A stretch of DNA of 64,000 nt from Pseudazoarcus pumilus (GCF_002872475.1 NZ_CP025682.1:2914001-2978000); one strand, 5' to 3'. Shown: positions 8,312-16,985, numbered from the stretch's first letter. Translations and numbers: made by a program. The notes: generated by a model not told the origin, from the letters alone.

Positions 8312-8752
8312 ATGCAGACCGACAACAGCAAGACGACGAGCGCCAGCGAGAAAGTCCCTTCCGAGCCTCCGGTGGAAGTGAGCGACACCGAGGAGGTCGT
8401 CGTCGAACGCGGGCTGAAATACCTGCAACGCGCCCTGTTGCTGGTCGTCGCGATCATGACGGTGGTCGCCACGGGCATGGAGATCCTGGCGGTGTTCGAA
8501 GCCGGTGCGGTCAATCTCGGCGATATCCTGCTGATGTTCCTGTATGCCGAGGTGATCTCCATGGTCGCCGTGTTCTACTCGGGCCGCGGTCTGACCATGG
8601 TGTTCCCCATCCTCATCGCGATCACGGCGCTGGCGCGCTTGATCGTACTGCAGGGCAAGGAAATGGACCCGTCCAACATCCTCATCGAGGCCGGCGCGAT
8701 CTTCCTGCTTGCGCTCGCGGCGGTCGTGCTGCTGCGCTTCGCGCGCAAGTGA
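8312..8752 (+). CDS. PsiE-family phosphate-starvation-inducible membrane protein
   Basis: A protein of 146 residues with a charged 30-residue N-terminus and then four hydrophobic helices (about 38-60, 68-88, 93-112, 122-142). The pattern LGDILLMFLYAEVISMVAVFY, the stretch VFPILIAITALARLIV and the G-K-E-M-D-P loop match the PsiE family, inner-membrane proteins induced by phosphate starvation in Escherichia coli. The molecular function of the family is unknown. No Pho box was identified with confidence upstream. Confidence 0.82.
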   Translation: MQTDNSKTTSASEKVPSEPPVEVSDTEEVVVERGLKYLQRALLLVVAIMTVVATGMEILAVFEAGAVNLGDILLMFLYAEVISMVAVFYSGRGLTMVFPILIAITALARLIVLQGKEMDPSNILIEAGAIFLLALAAVVLLRFARK

Positions 8753-8794
8753 CGCAGGCCGACAGCGCGCGGCTTCGTGGCGTGCGGCCCCGCT

Positions 8795-9046
8795 TCAGGT
8801 CGCGATCCGCAGAGCCAGGTACGGCACCAGGTTGAACAGCAGGATGCCCAGCTTGTAGATCGCCATGCCCCCGTAGTGTATGGCGTCGAACTGCGCGTCC
8901 GGCAGATCGAACCAGCGGCCGTGCAAGCGCCGCACGGTGTTACGCGCGAGCGCGAACCAGGCGAACCACCAGATCAGCACGACGAAGTTGATCAACGTGC
9001 TCCAGCCCAGCGCGGCCTGCACGGTTTCCAGAAGCTCGACATTCAT
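8795..9046 (-). CDS. Small membrane protein of the DUF6868 type
   Basis: An 83-residue protein with an N-terminal helix (TLINFVVLIWWFAWFALA) and a C-terminal hydrophobic helix (YKLGILLFNLVPYLALRI). Between them is the conserved-looking segment HGRWFDLPDAQFDAIHYGGMA. This organisation matches a family of small uncharacterised bacterial inner-membrane proteins (DUF6868 from memory). It converges on psiE. Function unknown. Confidence 0.7.
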   Translation of the reverse strand: MNVELLETVQAALGWSTLINFVVLIWWFAWFALARNTVRRLHGRWFDLPDAQFDAIHYGGMAIYKLGILLFNLVPYLALRIAT

Positions 9047-9356
9047 CGGCGTATCTCCAAAGCGACGCTAGGCAGCTTGTGACCGAACCGTTATTCCATG
9101 CTCAGCGAATACGATGACGACGTCAACTGCGTCGGCTGACAACGACCGCATTCCCTTGCCGAATCCGCGGTAGCCGAACACATCTTCACATGGCGGCTCC
9201 CAGGACGATGACCCACGCGGCCGGGCAGGCGAATCGCCCGACTCTGCGCCGACAACGCGCGCGCTGCCGACGTCGAGTCCGTTTGCACCCTGTTTCAATG
9301 CAGCGATATTGCGGGCCTTAAGCTGTGCGGTCTGTGATAGCCGGAAAAGATCGGCA
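9047..9356. other. Intergenic region of about 310 bases, nothing recognised
   Basis: It separates the divergent DUF6868-type and ExoD-family genes. No convincing gene, repeat or RNA was seen; the two short minus-strand frames at 9068-9298 have shadow composition. Confidence 0.45.
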
Positions 9357-9941
9357 ATGGCTCAGGAACCGCACAACCTGCAAGATCTGCTCGACCACAT
9401 CGAGCGCGCCGCACGCAAGCACGACCAAGTCTCCCTGGCGACCGTGATGGAAGCGGTGGGAACGCGCTCGTTCGGCCCGCTGTTGCTGGCCGCGGGTCTC
9501 ACCACTGCATCTCCGCTGAGCGGCATTCCCGGCGTATCCACCGCCGTCGGGCTGATGGTGCTCCTGATCGCCATGCAGCTGTTATGCGGCGAAAAGGAAT
9601 TCTGGCTGCCGCAGTGGTTGATGCAACGCACCATCGACCATCGCAAGGTGAGCCGTGCCTTCGAGTGGATCCGGCCACCCGCCCGCCTGATCGACGGCCT
9701 GTTGCGGCCGCGCCTGATCGCACTCGTGCGCGCCTCGGGCAGGTATGTCATCGCACTGGTTTGCGCGATCATCGCGCTGGGCATGCCGGCCATGGAACTG
9801 GTGCCGTTCTCGGCGACCGGCGCTGGCCTTGCCCTGACGGCGTTCGGGCTCGCACTGGTCAGCCGCGATGGCCTGCTCGCCCTGGCCGCCTTCGGATTCA
9901 CGACGCTCACGCTCGGGCTTGTCCTGCAGGGACTGATCTGA
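9357..9941 (+). CDS. ExoD-family exopolysaccharide synthesis protein
   Basis: A protein of 194 residues. The N-terminal 45 residues are soluble (LQDLLDHIERAARKHDQVSLATVMEAVG), followed by SFGPLLLAAGLTTASPLSGIPG and about four membrane helices, including paired C-terminal ones. This is the ExoD family named after a Rhizobium protein needed for normal exopolysaccharide production and alkali tolerance. The biochemical activity is unknown. The ATG at 9357 gives the family-typical start. The MgtC gene follows 37 bases later, so the two may be cotranscribed. Confidence 0.85.
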   Translation: MAQEPHNLQDLLDHIERAARKHDQVSLATVMEAVGTRSFGPLLLAAGLTTASPLSGIPGVSTAVGLMVLLIAMQLLCGEKEFWLPQWLMQRTIDHRKVSRAFEWIRPPARLIDGLLRPRLIALVRASGRYVIALVCAIIALGMPAMELVPFSATGAGLALTAFGLALVSRDGLLALAAFGFTTLTLGLVLQGLI

Positions 9942-9978
9942 GCGCTGAGTACGCAGACACGCCCCAAGGAGTCGAGCA

Positions 9979-10461
9979 GTGTCCACCTGGGAAATCGTCA
10001 TCGGAACCATCGCCGCCGAATTCTCCGACCTGTCGGATGTCGAGGACGCCACGCGCATCACACTGCGCCTGTTCCTCGCCGGCTTGCTCGGCGCCGCGCT
10101 CGGCTACGAGCGCGAAAGCCAGGGCAAGGCCGCCGGGCTGCGCACCCACATGCTCGTCGCGCTCGGGTCCGCGCTGTTCGTCATCGCTCCGGGCCTGGCC
10201 TGGTCCATGGACGACGCGATGAGCCGCGTGATCCAGGGGATCATCACCGGCATCGGCTTCATCTGCGCCGGCACCATCATCAAGGGCAATGACACCGGCG
10301 ACGTGCGCGGCCTCACCACTGCCGCGGGGCTATGGCTGACTGCCGCGATGGGCGTCGCCGTCGGGCTGGGCAACGAGGCCACCGCGGTGCTGAGCACGCT
10401 GATCGCGCTCTTCGTGCTGCATGTGCTGCCGTGGATGGTTCGAAAGCGCAGGAAGGCGTGA
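9979..10461 (+). CDS. MgtC/SapB-family inner-membrane protein
   Basis: A protein of 160 residues with the MgtC signature RLFLAGLLGAALGYERE, then AAGLRTHMLVALGSALFV, then GIGFICAGTIIK and RGLTTAAGLWLTAAMGVAVGLG. Family members sit in the inner membrane, and Salmonella MgtC aids survival at low Mg2+ and inhibits the F-type ATP synthase. This short version lacks the extra C-terminal ACT-like domain of MgtC and is closer to SapB. It starts at GTG 9979, with AAGGAG eight bases upstream. Role by family only. Confidence 0.87.
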   Translation: MSTWEIVIGTIAAEFSDLSDVEDATRITLRLFLAGLLGAALGYERESQGKAAGLRTHMLVALGSALFVIAPGLAWSMDDAMSRVIQGIITGIGFICAGTIIKGNDTGDVRGLTTAAGLWLTAAMGVAVGLGNEATAVLSTLIALFVLHVLPWMVRKRRKA

Positions 10462-10520
10462 AGTTTCGTCACGGATCATCGCATCCGTGCCCTCCGCAGC
10501 GCACGGTTCGAACTCGATTC

Positions 10521-11006
10521 CTACCTCGCGGACTCGACCGGCACCGCGTCGAGCGGAGACTCGAAGGCAATGAACAGGACGCAGGGCGTGTCGCTCACGC
10601 AGGTGGCCTCGTGCGCTCGCCCCGGCGGGCCGTATGCGTAGCTTCCCTGGCGGAACACCAGCGGCTCCTGACCTTCGTAGGTGACATGCATCTCACCAGC
10701 CACGAGGATCATGCGCTCGGCCGAGGTGTGCCAGTGCGCGGGCAGATACGACTTGCCCGGCACCCGGAGAAAGACATCGACATTGTCGGCCGCGGGGTCG
10801 CCATGCAGCACGGCCAGAGCGCAACCTGCCGGCAGGAACGCGGGACAGGCTCCCCAGTTCAACTGCGGGTCGTCCGCATCCCGGACAAGCGCCGGCTCCG
10901 CAGGCGGTGGCTGCGCGATCGCCGGCAGACCCGGCATGAGCAGCGCCAAGGCGCAAACAAGCAAGGGGATTCGTGACGAGCGAAAACCGGAAACAATGCC
11001 AGACAT
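10521..11006 (-). CDS. Secreted cupin-domain protein
   Basis: A protein of 161 residues with a signal peptide (IPLLVCALALLMPGLPAIAQ, cleavage near residue 31). A single cupin barrel follows: PAHWHTSAERMILVAGEMHV carries the His-x-His and Glu metal ligands, and GPPGRAHEATC the later His. Cys pairs in the mature part (WGACPAFLPAGCA, then CVSDTPCV) could form disulfides, consistent with a periplasmic location. The ATG at 11006 has GGAGG six bases upstream. The substrate is unknown. About 270 bases without a recognisable gene lie upstream. Confidence 0.78.
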   Translation of the reverse strand: MSGIVSGFRSSRIPLLVCALALLMPGLPAIAQPPPAEPALVRDADDPQLNWGACPAFLPAGCALAVLHGDPAADNVDVFLRVPGKSYLPAHWHTSAERMILVAGEMHVTYEGQEPLVFRQGSYAYGPPGRAHEATCVSDTPCVLFIAFESPLDAVPVESAR

Positions 11007-11279
11007 GGTTGTCCTCCAGTGCCCGGCCGTCCCGTGCCGCGAAGGGCTCCACGAATCGTCGCCGGATTCAACGAGCCTAGACCCGCAATGATCAGAAAGA
11101 CAGGGAATCTTGCAGCGGCCCGAGCTGTGGGCGAGGACATCGGCGAGGCACCGGGTCGAGGGGCGTGCGCATGAGCTTAGTCCGGGCGGGCGGGTGCTCC
11201 CGCTGCGCTTGCGCATCGCCAGCCCCCATTCAGCGCTCCAGCTCATCCGCCGCGCGACCCCGTTCCGCGGCGGGGAGGG

Positions 11280-11900
11280 TCATTCCGGCCTGCGCGCGAC
11301 GATGAAGGCCGATGCGCGGCCCGGCTGCCAGTCGTGCTCGATGACGAAGCCCGCGTCGGCGAGCATCGCGCACAGTTCTGCATGTTTGATGCGGCTCACG
11401 TGCGGTGCCAGCCCGAGCGTCTGCATCAACGGAATCGCCATTCGCCAGTGCAGCTTCAGCTCACCGACCAGCGCCGTACTCGACACGAACATCCCGCCGG
11501 GCCGCAGCAGGTGATGCACGCGCGCGATCGCGCCCGCGACGTCCTCGAGCAGATGCAGCACGTTGAGCCCCAGCACGGCATCGAAACCGCCGGCGGGCAG
11601 CTCGGCAGAGTCCAGCGTGCCGCAGCGGAAGGTGATGTTGTCGATGCCGGCCGCACGCGCCTTGTCCTGCGCGATCTCCAGCATGCGGCCGGAAACGTCG
11701 GTGGCCAGGATGTGACGCACGTGCGGCGCGTGCTCGATGGCGGTGCTGCCCGTGCCGCAGCCGAACTCCAGCACTGACCAGTCGGGTCGAAGGTATTGCT
11801 GCGTGATTTCGACCTTGCGCCGGTAGCTCGTCTCGTCGCGGATGCGGATCTTCGCGTAGCGCGGGGCAGCCTTGTCCCAGAATGCCTGCGCTGCCTTCAT
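11280..11900 (-). CDS. Class I SAM-dependent methyltransferase
   Basis: A protein of 206 residues with motif I VLEFGCGTGSTAIEHA, motif II ILATDVSGRMLEIAQ, motif III FDAVLGLNVLHLLEDV and motif IV LLRPGGMFVSS, a complete Rossmann methyltransferase core. The N-terminus FWDKAAPRYAKIRIRDETSY resembles small-molecule or phospholipid methyltransferases. The acceptor is not identifiable from sequence. The small lipoprotein gene lies 49 bases upstream on the same strand. Confidence 0.8.
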   Translation of the reverse strand: MKAAQAFWDKAAPRYAKIRIRDETSYRRKVEITQQYLRPDWSVLEFGCGTGSTAIEHAPHVRHILATDVSGRMLEIAQDKARAAGIDNITFRCGTLDSAELPAGGFDAVLGLNVLHLLEDVAGAIARVHHLLRPGGMFVSSTALVGELKLHWRMAIPLMQTLGLAPHVSRIKHAELCAMLADAGFVIEHDWQPGRASAFIVARRPE

Positions 11901-11949
11901 GTCGGCCGCCCCCGGAGAACGCGCTCGCGCGGTCGCGTCGCCATCCCGT

Positions 11950-12204
11950 TCATCCGCGCACCAGCGCCGCGCCGGGCGGCACGCGCTGCCGTAGTTCGAA
12001 GCAATCCCCCGGGGGCGGCTGCTGGCCCGGCGGACGGTCCGGGAACCAGATCCGGCATGCTCCCGGTGGCGGCATGTGACCTTTTGGAATCTCGAACGAG
12101 CGGACATGGCGTGGCTCTTCGACGCCGTAGGCGACACATCCCGCAAGGACAAAGACCGCGAGCAGGGCGCCGGCGACATGGCGCAGCGGTGCAGTGGACA
12201 TCAT
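11950..12204 (-). CDS. Small hypothetical lipoprotein
   Basis: An 84-residue product with a type II signal peptide (GALLAVFVLAGC), whose lipobox LAGC makes Cys23 the likely lipidated residue. The mature part is Pro- and Gly-rich (HMPPPGACRIWFPDRPPG, then QQPPPGDCFELRQRVPPGA), with two Cys that may pair. GAGGAG precedes two adjacent ATG codons (12204 and 12201). No function known. Confidence 0.65.
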   Translation of the reverse strand: MMSTAPLRHVAGALLAVFVLAGCVAYGVEEPRHVRSFEIPKGHMPPPGACRIWFPDRPPGQQPPPGDCFELRQRVPPGAALVRG

Positions 12205-12348
12205 GCGAATCTCCTCGAAAAGTTTCGATACCTTGAGCTTAGTCTGCCCGCGACGGCCCGACCTCCACCCTCAGCCGTGAATGCAGCCGACGCGGTGCCC
12301 GCGCATTGCACCATAATCGCCCCACGACCACACCTGACAGGACGCATC

Positions 12349-12795
12349 ATGGACACATTCATGCGCGCTGCCATCGACGAGGCCCGCAAGGGCCTGGCCG
12401 AGGGCGGCATCCCCATCGGCTCGGTCATCGTGCACGACGGCCGCATCATCGGCCGCGGCCACAACCGCCGCGTGCAGCAGGGCAGCGCCATCCTGCACGG
12501 CGAGATGGACGCCTTCGAGAACGCCGGCCGCCAGCCCGCCGCCGTGTATCGCGACAGCGTGATCTACACCACGCTCTCCCCCTGCGCGATGTGCAGCGGC
12601 GCGATCCTGCTCTACGGCATCCCGCGCATCGTCATCGGCGAGAACCGCAGCTTCATGGGCGAGGAGGAACTGCTCAAGAGCCGCGGCGTGCAGGTCGACG
12701 TGCTGCAGGACGCCGAATGCGAGGCGCTGATGCGCGAGTTCATCGCGCAGCGGCCCGATCTGTGGAATGAGGATATCGGCGAGGAATCCGCCTGA
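12349..12795 (+). CDS. Nucleoside/cytosine deaminase (CDA superfamily)
   Basis: A protein of 148 residues. The zinc-binding and catalytic motifs HGEMDAFENAG (His-x-Glu) and PCAMCSGAIL (P-C-x-x-C) define the cytidine/deoxycytidylate deaminase superfamily. The overall form, with GGIPIGSVIVHDG near the N-terminus and the tail QRPDLWNEDIG, resembles yeast-type cytosine deaminase or guanine deaminase rather than TadA. It likely acts in pyrimidine or purine salvage in the cytoplasm. The ATG at 12349 follows a weak AGGA. Confidence 0.82.
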   Translation: MDTFMRAAIDEARKGLAEGGIPIGSVIVHDGRIIGRGHNRRVQQGSAILHGEMDAFENAGRQPAAVYRDSVIYTTLSPCAMCSGAILLYGIPRIVIGENRSFMGEEELLKSRGVQVDVLQDAECEALMREFIAQRPDLWNEDIGEESA

Positions 12796-12881
12796 AGTCG
12801 AACCACCGGGCAAACCGACAGTCCTATCCCCACCCTTCACTCGCGCCACCGCGTCCCCGCAGCGGCGAACCCGGAGAAACC

Positions 12882-13055
12882 ATGTTCGGACTGTTCAGGA
12901 AAGACCCTCGCAAGGCCCTGCAGCAGCAATACCAGCAGAAACTCGAGCAGGCCATGCAGTACCAGCGCAACGGCGACATCATGAATTACTCGCTGCTCAG
13001 CGCCGAAGCGGCCGAACTGGAAAAGCAGTTGCAGGCGATGGACGAGGCGAAGTGA
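12882..13055 (+). CDS. Small conserved protein of the DUF6435 type
   Basis: A 57-residue protein beginning MFGLFRKDPRKALQQQY, with a basic amphipathic N-terminus and then a predicted coiled coil (QQKLEQAMQYQRNGDIMNYS, then AEAAELEKQLQAMDE). This arrangement matches a family of very short bacterial proteins (DUF6435 from memory). GGAGA lies six bases before the ATG. It converges on the DUF1622 gene with 14 bases between stops. Function unknown. Confidence 0.75.
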   Translation: MFGLFRKDPRKALQQQYQQKLEQAMQYQRNGDIMNYSLLSAEAAELEKQLQAMDEAK

Positions 13056-13069
13056 GGTAGGCGTCGCTC

Positions 13070-13444
13070 TCAGTCATCGCGCTTTTGTTCGGCGGCGGCC
13101 TTCTGCCACGGCCAGCGGCCGGTCAGTTCCACTTCCAGCGTGAAGCTCAGGAACGTGCGGATGAAAACGATGATGGCGAGCGCCCCGACCGATTCGAACG
13201 ACAGGTCGACCGCCACCGTATAGATGATGTCGGCGGCGATCAGGAATTCCAGCCCGAGCAGGATCCCGCGCCCCAGGCGCTCGCGCAATTCCTGGAAGAC
13301 GAGATCCCGGTCGGCGCCGCGAATGGCCAGTTCGCGGATGGCGATGCCCAGGCCGTACAAGGCAATCAAGGTAATGATGGCAACGCCCAGCGCCTCCAGC
13401 AGCGCAGCGCTTCCCAGTGCGAACGGTTCGACGAATTCGGGCAT
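13070..13444 (-). CDS. DUF1622 inner-membrane protein
   Basis: A protein of 124 residues with three hydrophobic helices (about 13-35, 62-82, 85-107). The pattern LGRGILLGLEFLIAADIIYTV, then AIIVFIRTFLSFTLEVELTG, is characteristic of DUF1622. The C-terminus is charged (KAAAEQKRDD). Function unknown. Its start lies 21 bases after the stop of the upstream EamA transporter, so the two are probably cotranscribed. Confidence 0.85.
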   Translation of the reverse strand: MPEFVEPFALGSAALLEALGVAIITLIALYGLGIAIRELAIRGADRDLVFQELRERLGRGILLGLEFLIAADIIYTVAVDLSFESVGALAIIVFIRTFLSFTLEVELTGRWPWQKAAAEQKRDD

Positions 13445-13465
13445 GGCACGCTGAAAGGTCGGGGG

Positions 13466-14363
13466 TCAGGAGCCCGCGCGGGCATGGACGTTCGAATATA
13501 CGCTCAGCGCGGTCACGGCAACCAGAATCAGGCCCATGCCGCGCGACCAGGCGCTCATCGAGCACCACGACCCCGAACAGCGAGGCGGTGACCGGCTCGA
13601 CCATCGCCACGATGGCCGCCACCGTCGGTGCGGTGTGGTTCAGCCCGACGATGTAGCACACGAACGACAGGCCCGCGCCAAGCACCCCCAGCAGCACGAA
13701 CAGCGGCCAGGCCGGCGCGGTCAGCACCGCCACGGTCTCGGCGAAATCGCCCAGCCACACCAGAATGCCGCTGAGCACCGCGAACGCGATCACGAGAATC
13801 GCCTGCGGGCTGCCATGCGGCGCCGCGTACTTGAAGCCGAAGATGAACAGCGCATAGAACAGCCCGGCAAGCAGCCCGGCACCGGCGGCGATCGGCGTGA
13901 CCTCGCCCGCGCCAAGCTCGTAGACGCCCGTCAGCAACACCACGCCGAGCATCACCACCGCGATCGCGGCCCACTTGGCCACCGACGGCCGCTCCAGCCC
14001 GAGCGCGAACGACACCCCATAGACGAACACCGGCGCGCAATACATCAGCGTCGCGGCAACCGCGACCGAACCATGCGCGATGCTCAGAAAATAGAACGCG
14101 AAGTTGCCCGCCACGCCCACACCGGCAATCGCCGACCAGAACCACAGCCGACCACTCCCCAGCCCGCTGCCACCCGGCCGCGCTGCCAGCCAGGCCAGCA
14201 CGAACACCAGCCCGATCGCGCCCCGGTAGAACGACACCACCACCGCGCTCCAGCCCTGGGCCGTGAGTACGCCGCCAATCCCACCCGCCAGCCCCCAGAA
14301 GAATGCTGCGAGCGCGACGAAGACCGTGCTGAAGGCAACCGTTCTGTCCGGAGAAAGCAACAT
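13466..14363 (-). pseudogene. EamA/DMT-family transporter with a C-terminal frameshift
   Basis: The product reads as a ten-helix drug/metabolite transporter (two EamA repeats) from ATG 14363 through FGVVVLDERL. The frame then goes wrong. In the frame that ends at TGA 13466 the expected last helix is present (SAWSRGMGLILVAVTALSVY and a short tail). The sequence GATGAGCGCCTGG at the break would become a normal LDERLSAW if the octamer GAGCGCCT were present twice, so loss of one copy of an 8-bp tandem repeat explains the shift. As written, translation runs on in the wrong frame into the DUF1622 gene. It may be a real mutation, a phase-variable site, or an assembly error. The substrate (perhaps amino acids) is unknown. 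Confidence 0.78.
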
Positions 14364-14520
14364 CGTCGGGGCACCTCGTGGGACTCGTGCACCTCATGCG
14401 GAGCGCTTCATGTAGCCCGTTGCGGCACGGACGACGTAGTTTCGATTTCCGAACCGACCGCCCGACAGAAGAGCTTACGACCGTCTGCGGCAGTAGTGAA
14501 AAGGGCTTACACCCTCATCC

Positions 14521-14661
14521 ATGCTGTGGCAGATTCTCAAGAATCGCCAGGTTGACAAGGAAGTCTCATCCGGGCGCATACCGGTCGAGTCCTTGAAGCG
14601 ATACGAGAAATGGAAGGACATATGCGCAACTACCTACCCGCCAAGAAACGCGTGGACGTGA
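14521..14661 (+). pseudogene. RelE/HigB-type toxin, N-terminal fragment only
   Basis: A 46-codon frame starts MLWQILKNRQVDKEVSSGRI and continues PVESLKRYEKWKDI, matching the first third of RelE/ParE-superfamily toxins of about 90 residues whose genes sit directly upstream of an antitoxin like the next one. After KWKDI the frame runs out of phase through the antitoxin start and stops. The residues that should follow in such toxins (a GFHDE-type segment, the conserved R-S-S-R-L and the C-terminal strand) are missing. An internal deletion has removed the toxin's active part. Confidence 0.6.
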
Positions 14662-14876
14662 CTCCGGGGGAGTCCGTCCGCATCATCCGCGAGCTTCAGG
14701 GACTGAGCCAGACGCAACTGTCTGCGCTTTGCGGCATCCCTCAGACGACGATTTCCAGCATCGAGAATGGTCGCGTGAACCTCGGCGTAGAGCGTGCCAA
14801 AACCCTCGCCGTGGCCCTGCACTGCCATCCGGCCGTCCTGGTTTTCCCGGGGTGGCAACTCGACACGGCCGCCTGA
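14622..14876 (+). CDS. XRE-family HTH antitoxin, orphaned by toxin truncation
   Basis: A protein of 84 residues with a Cro/C1-type helix-turn-helix at about 18-70: PGESVRIIRELQGLSQTQLS, then GIPQTTISSIENGRVNLGV. The end CHPAVLVFPGW is typical of antitoxins paired with RelE/HigB-type toxins. It normally binds the toxin and represses the shared promoter; here the toxin gene in front is only a stub, so it may persist as a regulator or as anti-addiction remains. ATG 14622 gives the family-like start; an in-frame ATG at 14610 is possible. Confidence 0.78.
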   Translation: MRNYLPAKKRVDVTPGESVRIIRELQGLSQTQLSALCGIPQTTISSIENGRVNLGVERAKTLAVALHCHPAVLVFPGWQLDTAA

Positions 14877-14884
14877 CGGGACAC

Positions 14885-14976
14885 GTCGGGCGCAATCAGC
14901 GAAGCGCATTGCGCCGCATGCGCACCTCCGTCGCGACCCATCCGTCGCAATCCCCTTCGGCTATTGCGCCCTACGC
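14885..14976. repeat. Pair of inverted REP-like palindromes (BIME-like)
   Basis: One unit (14885-14920) begins GTCGGGCGCAATCAGCGAAG and the second (about 14942-14976) is its inverted relative ending GGCTATTGCGCCCTACG. The same family occurs at 28165-28200 and 31282-31362. The pair lies in the 220-base gap before the zinc-peptidase gene. Confidence 0.7.
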
Positions 14977-15099
14977 GGGCTGCCCCTCGCCCCGGTGACT
15001 CTCGCTCCGATTGCGTCACGCCCGGACGCTCGAACGCAGGGCGCTCCGGGCTGTCCGATACACCGGACCCGGCACAAATGTTATATCGGATGCGCCGTC

Positions 15100-15789
15100 A
15101 TGGCTCGGTTGCTCATCGTCTTCATTCCCTTGATTCTGCTAGCCATCTGGCTACCCGGCTGGTGGGTAAGGCGTACGATGGAACACTATAGTGAGCCTGC
15201 AGACCGCTACTACGGAAGTGGCGCACAGCTGGCCCGTCTACTGCTCGATCGACATGGTCTCCCGGACGTCAAGGTCGAAGCCACGGAGCGCGGCGATCAT
15301 TACGATCCCCTGGCGCGCGCGGTCCGCCTGTCCCCGCACAACTACGAAAAGCACTCGCTCACCGCAGTGACGGTCGCAGCGCATGAGGTCGGGCATGCGA
15401 TCCAGCATGCCGAAGGCTATGTGCCGCTGCAGACCCGCGAACACCTCGTTCGCCTGGCAACTGCGGGGCAACGCCTGGGCGCGATGATCATGGTCGCAGT
15501 GCCCGTGATAACGGTCATCACCCGTCATCCCGCGCCCGGTCTGGTGTTCATCGTCGCCGGTCTGCTGTCGATGGGGCTGGCGGCGCTGGTGCACCTGGTC
15601 ACGTTGCCCACCGAGATGGATGCGAGCTTCCGGAGGGCATTGCCGATGCTGGAGAAGGGGCGATATCTGCACGAATCGGACTACCCTCATGCGCGACGCA
15701 TCCTCGAAGCGGCTGCGATGACCTATGTTGCGCAATCGCTGATGAGCTTCATCAACATCGCTGCATGGCTCAGGTTTCTGCGGCGGTAG
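15100..15789 (+). CDS. YugP-like membrane zinc metallopeptidase (M48-related)
   Basis: A protein of 229 residues. An N-terminal helix (LLIVFIPLILLAIWLPGWWV) precedes a soluble part with the sequence YDPLARAVRLSP and the zinc site AAHEVGHAIQHAEGY (H-E-x-x-H). Two further helices and the motif PTEMDASFRRAL (the third-ligand Glu region) follow. This matches the neutral zinc metallopeptidase family typified by Bacillus YugP. The ATG at 15100 is the start that gives this N-terminus. It is the last gene before the cassette array. Confidence 0.83.
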   Translation: MARLLIVFIPLILLAIWLPGWWVRRTMEHYSEPADRYYGSGAQLARLLLDRHGLPDVKVEATERGDHYDPLARAVRLSPHNYEKHSLTAVTVAAHEVGHAIQHAEGYVPLQTREHLVRLATAGQRLGAMIMVAVPVITVITRHPAPGLVFIVAGLLSMGLAALVHLVTLPTEMDASFRRALPMLEKGRYLHESDYPHARRILEAAAMTYVAQSLMSFINIAAWLRFLRR

Positions 15790-15831
15790 GATGGTATCGG
15801 CGGGGCGAGTCGGCTCGACGTTGATAGACAC

Positions 15832-15907
15832 ACATAACGCCACCGCTCACAGGAAAAATTACGAGCGCTAGCGAGTGATTTTGTCCTTGTGTAGCGGACT
15901 GCTAGAT
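15832..15907 (-). other. attC-like recombination site 1 (degenerate ends)
   Basis: Read on the minus strand it starts ATCTAGCAG directly at the stop codon of the nuclease-like gene and ends GGTGGCGTTATGT. The internal arms CCGCTACACAAGG and CCTGTGAGCGG can pair. Each simple end has one mismatch to RYYYAAC/GTTRRRY. Confidence 0.6.
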
Positions 15908-16985
15908 TACTTAGCATTTGATCCTGAAGGCTTATTTGATGCTTGCGCGTCTATCAGCACCAGCTCTTTACCTTCTCTAAGATCAAGTTCCTTCATTATT
16001 TTCAGGGTCTTCGCCAACTCACCCTCATTAAAGTAAAGAATTACCTTTATCGACTTATCGGTTTGATTTGCCGCCTCGTAGACCTCCACTTGCTTTTCAA
16101 GGTTCTGCTTGAGCTTTGAATTACTGGCCAGCTTAAATTCAACCAAAGTTGAATCTCTAGAACCTCGTGATATTTTGTAATCAACTGGCCCTCTACCATT
16201 GTTTACCTCGGCATTGACATCGTCTACCGACGCATACCAGGTAAGACGAAACATCAGCTGCAAGTCAGACTCGCGCTTTATTGGCTCTCCCTTCATATAG
16301 AAGATGCGATAACCATCATTGTTTTCGATTACCTGCTTGAGATACATGACCCGTTTATACGCCTCTTCGTACGTATCATCAGGTGTCGCGTAGAATTCAC
16401 TATCATCGCGCAACTCCTCTATTAGCCTTGATACCTGCGCAATAAATACCGCTTCGGTATCACGTATCTTTTGACTGCTTAACGATGAAGCTTTGTCGCT
16501 AGTTTTTTCCTTAAGCCTGATGTAGTAATCAATAAGTTCAGGAAATTTACGGAGCGTACTTGATATCGCTTCATTTACTTCCTTTTGCTTGGAGTCTTCA
16601 GGAATACGCCTAAGAAAATACTCATTAACTTGCGCGCGCAGTTCTGAATTCGGCATCGACTCGAGAATATCATCAAAGTCCCCGATGATATCGTGCTTGT
16701 TAATCCACGCGTCGTCTTTGGTAAGAATATCCTTTGGAGTCAGCAACACATAGTCGCCGTCGATATAGGGCAGCGCGTATCGCCTCCCAAGCCATCGTCT
16801 CGTACCGTAGTCAAACTCGGCATGAGAAACCATCACTGACTTGATACGAGACTGATCGATGTACTTTTGTGCAAATGATGCCGTGTACTCGCAAAGAAAT
16901 CCCTTAATCAAGTTTGTCGTGAAATCGCTTACGTTGTCTTTTCCAACACCATCCTTTACCAAGCACAATTTTTCCAAGTGACTGC
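15907..16985 (-). pseudogene. PD-(D/E)XK-like cassette protein, C-terminal fragment (split by IS30)
   Basis: This is the larger, 3' part (about 358 residues) of a gene whose 5' part is at 18068-18453. The C-terminal region shows NNGRGPVDYKISRG, then STLVEFKLASNSK, the D-x(n)-E-x-K arrangement of restriction-endonuclease-fold nucleases. The middle is helical and charged. Joining the two parts across one copy of the duplicated target base quartet restores a continuous frame, VTKG-SHLEKL. It is AT-rich and ends inside an attC site, so it is an integron cassette gene. I cannot name a family; a DNA-targeting defence role is an inference. A TTG start inside the IS end could allow expression of this part alone. 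Confidence 0.6.

Noticed and set aside
13074-14363. A 429-residue fusion of the EamA transporter with sequence over the DUF1622 gene
   Set aside because: The C-terminal third is out-of-frame DUF1622 sequence reached only because of the 8-bp frameshift; it is not a real fusion.
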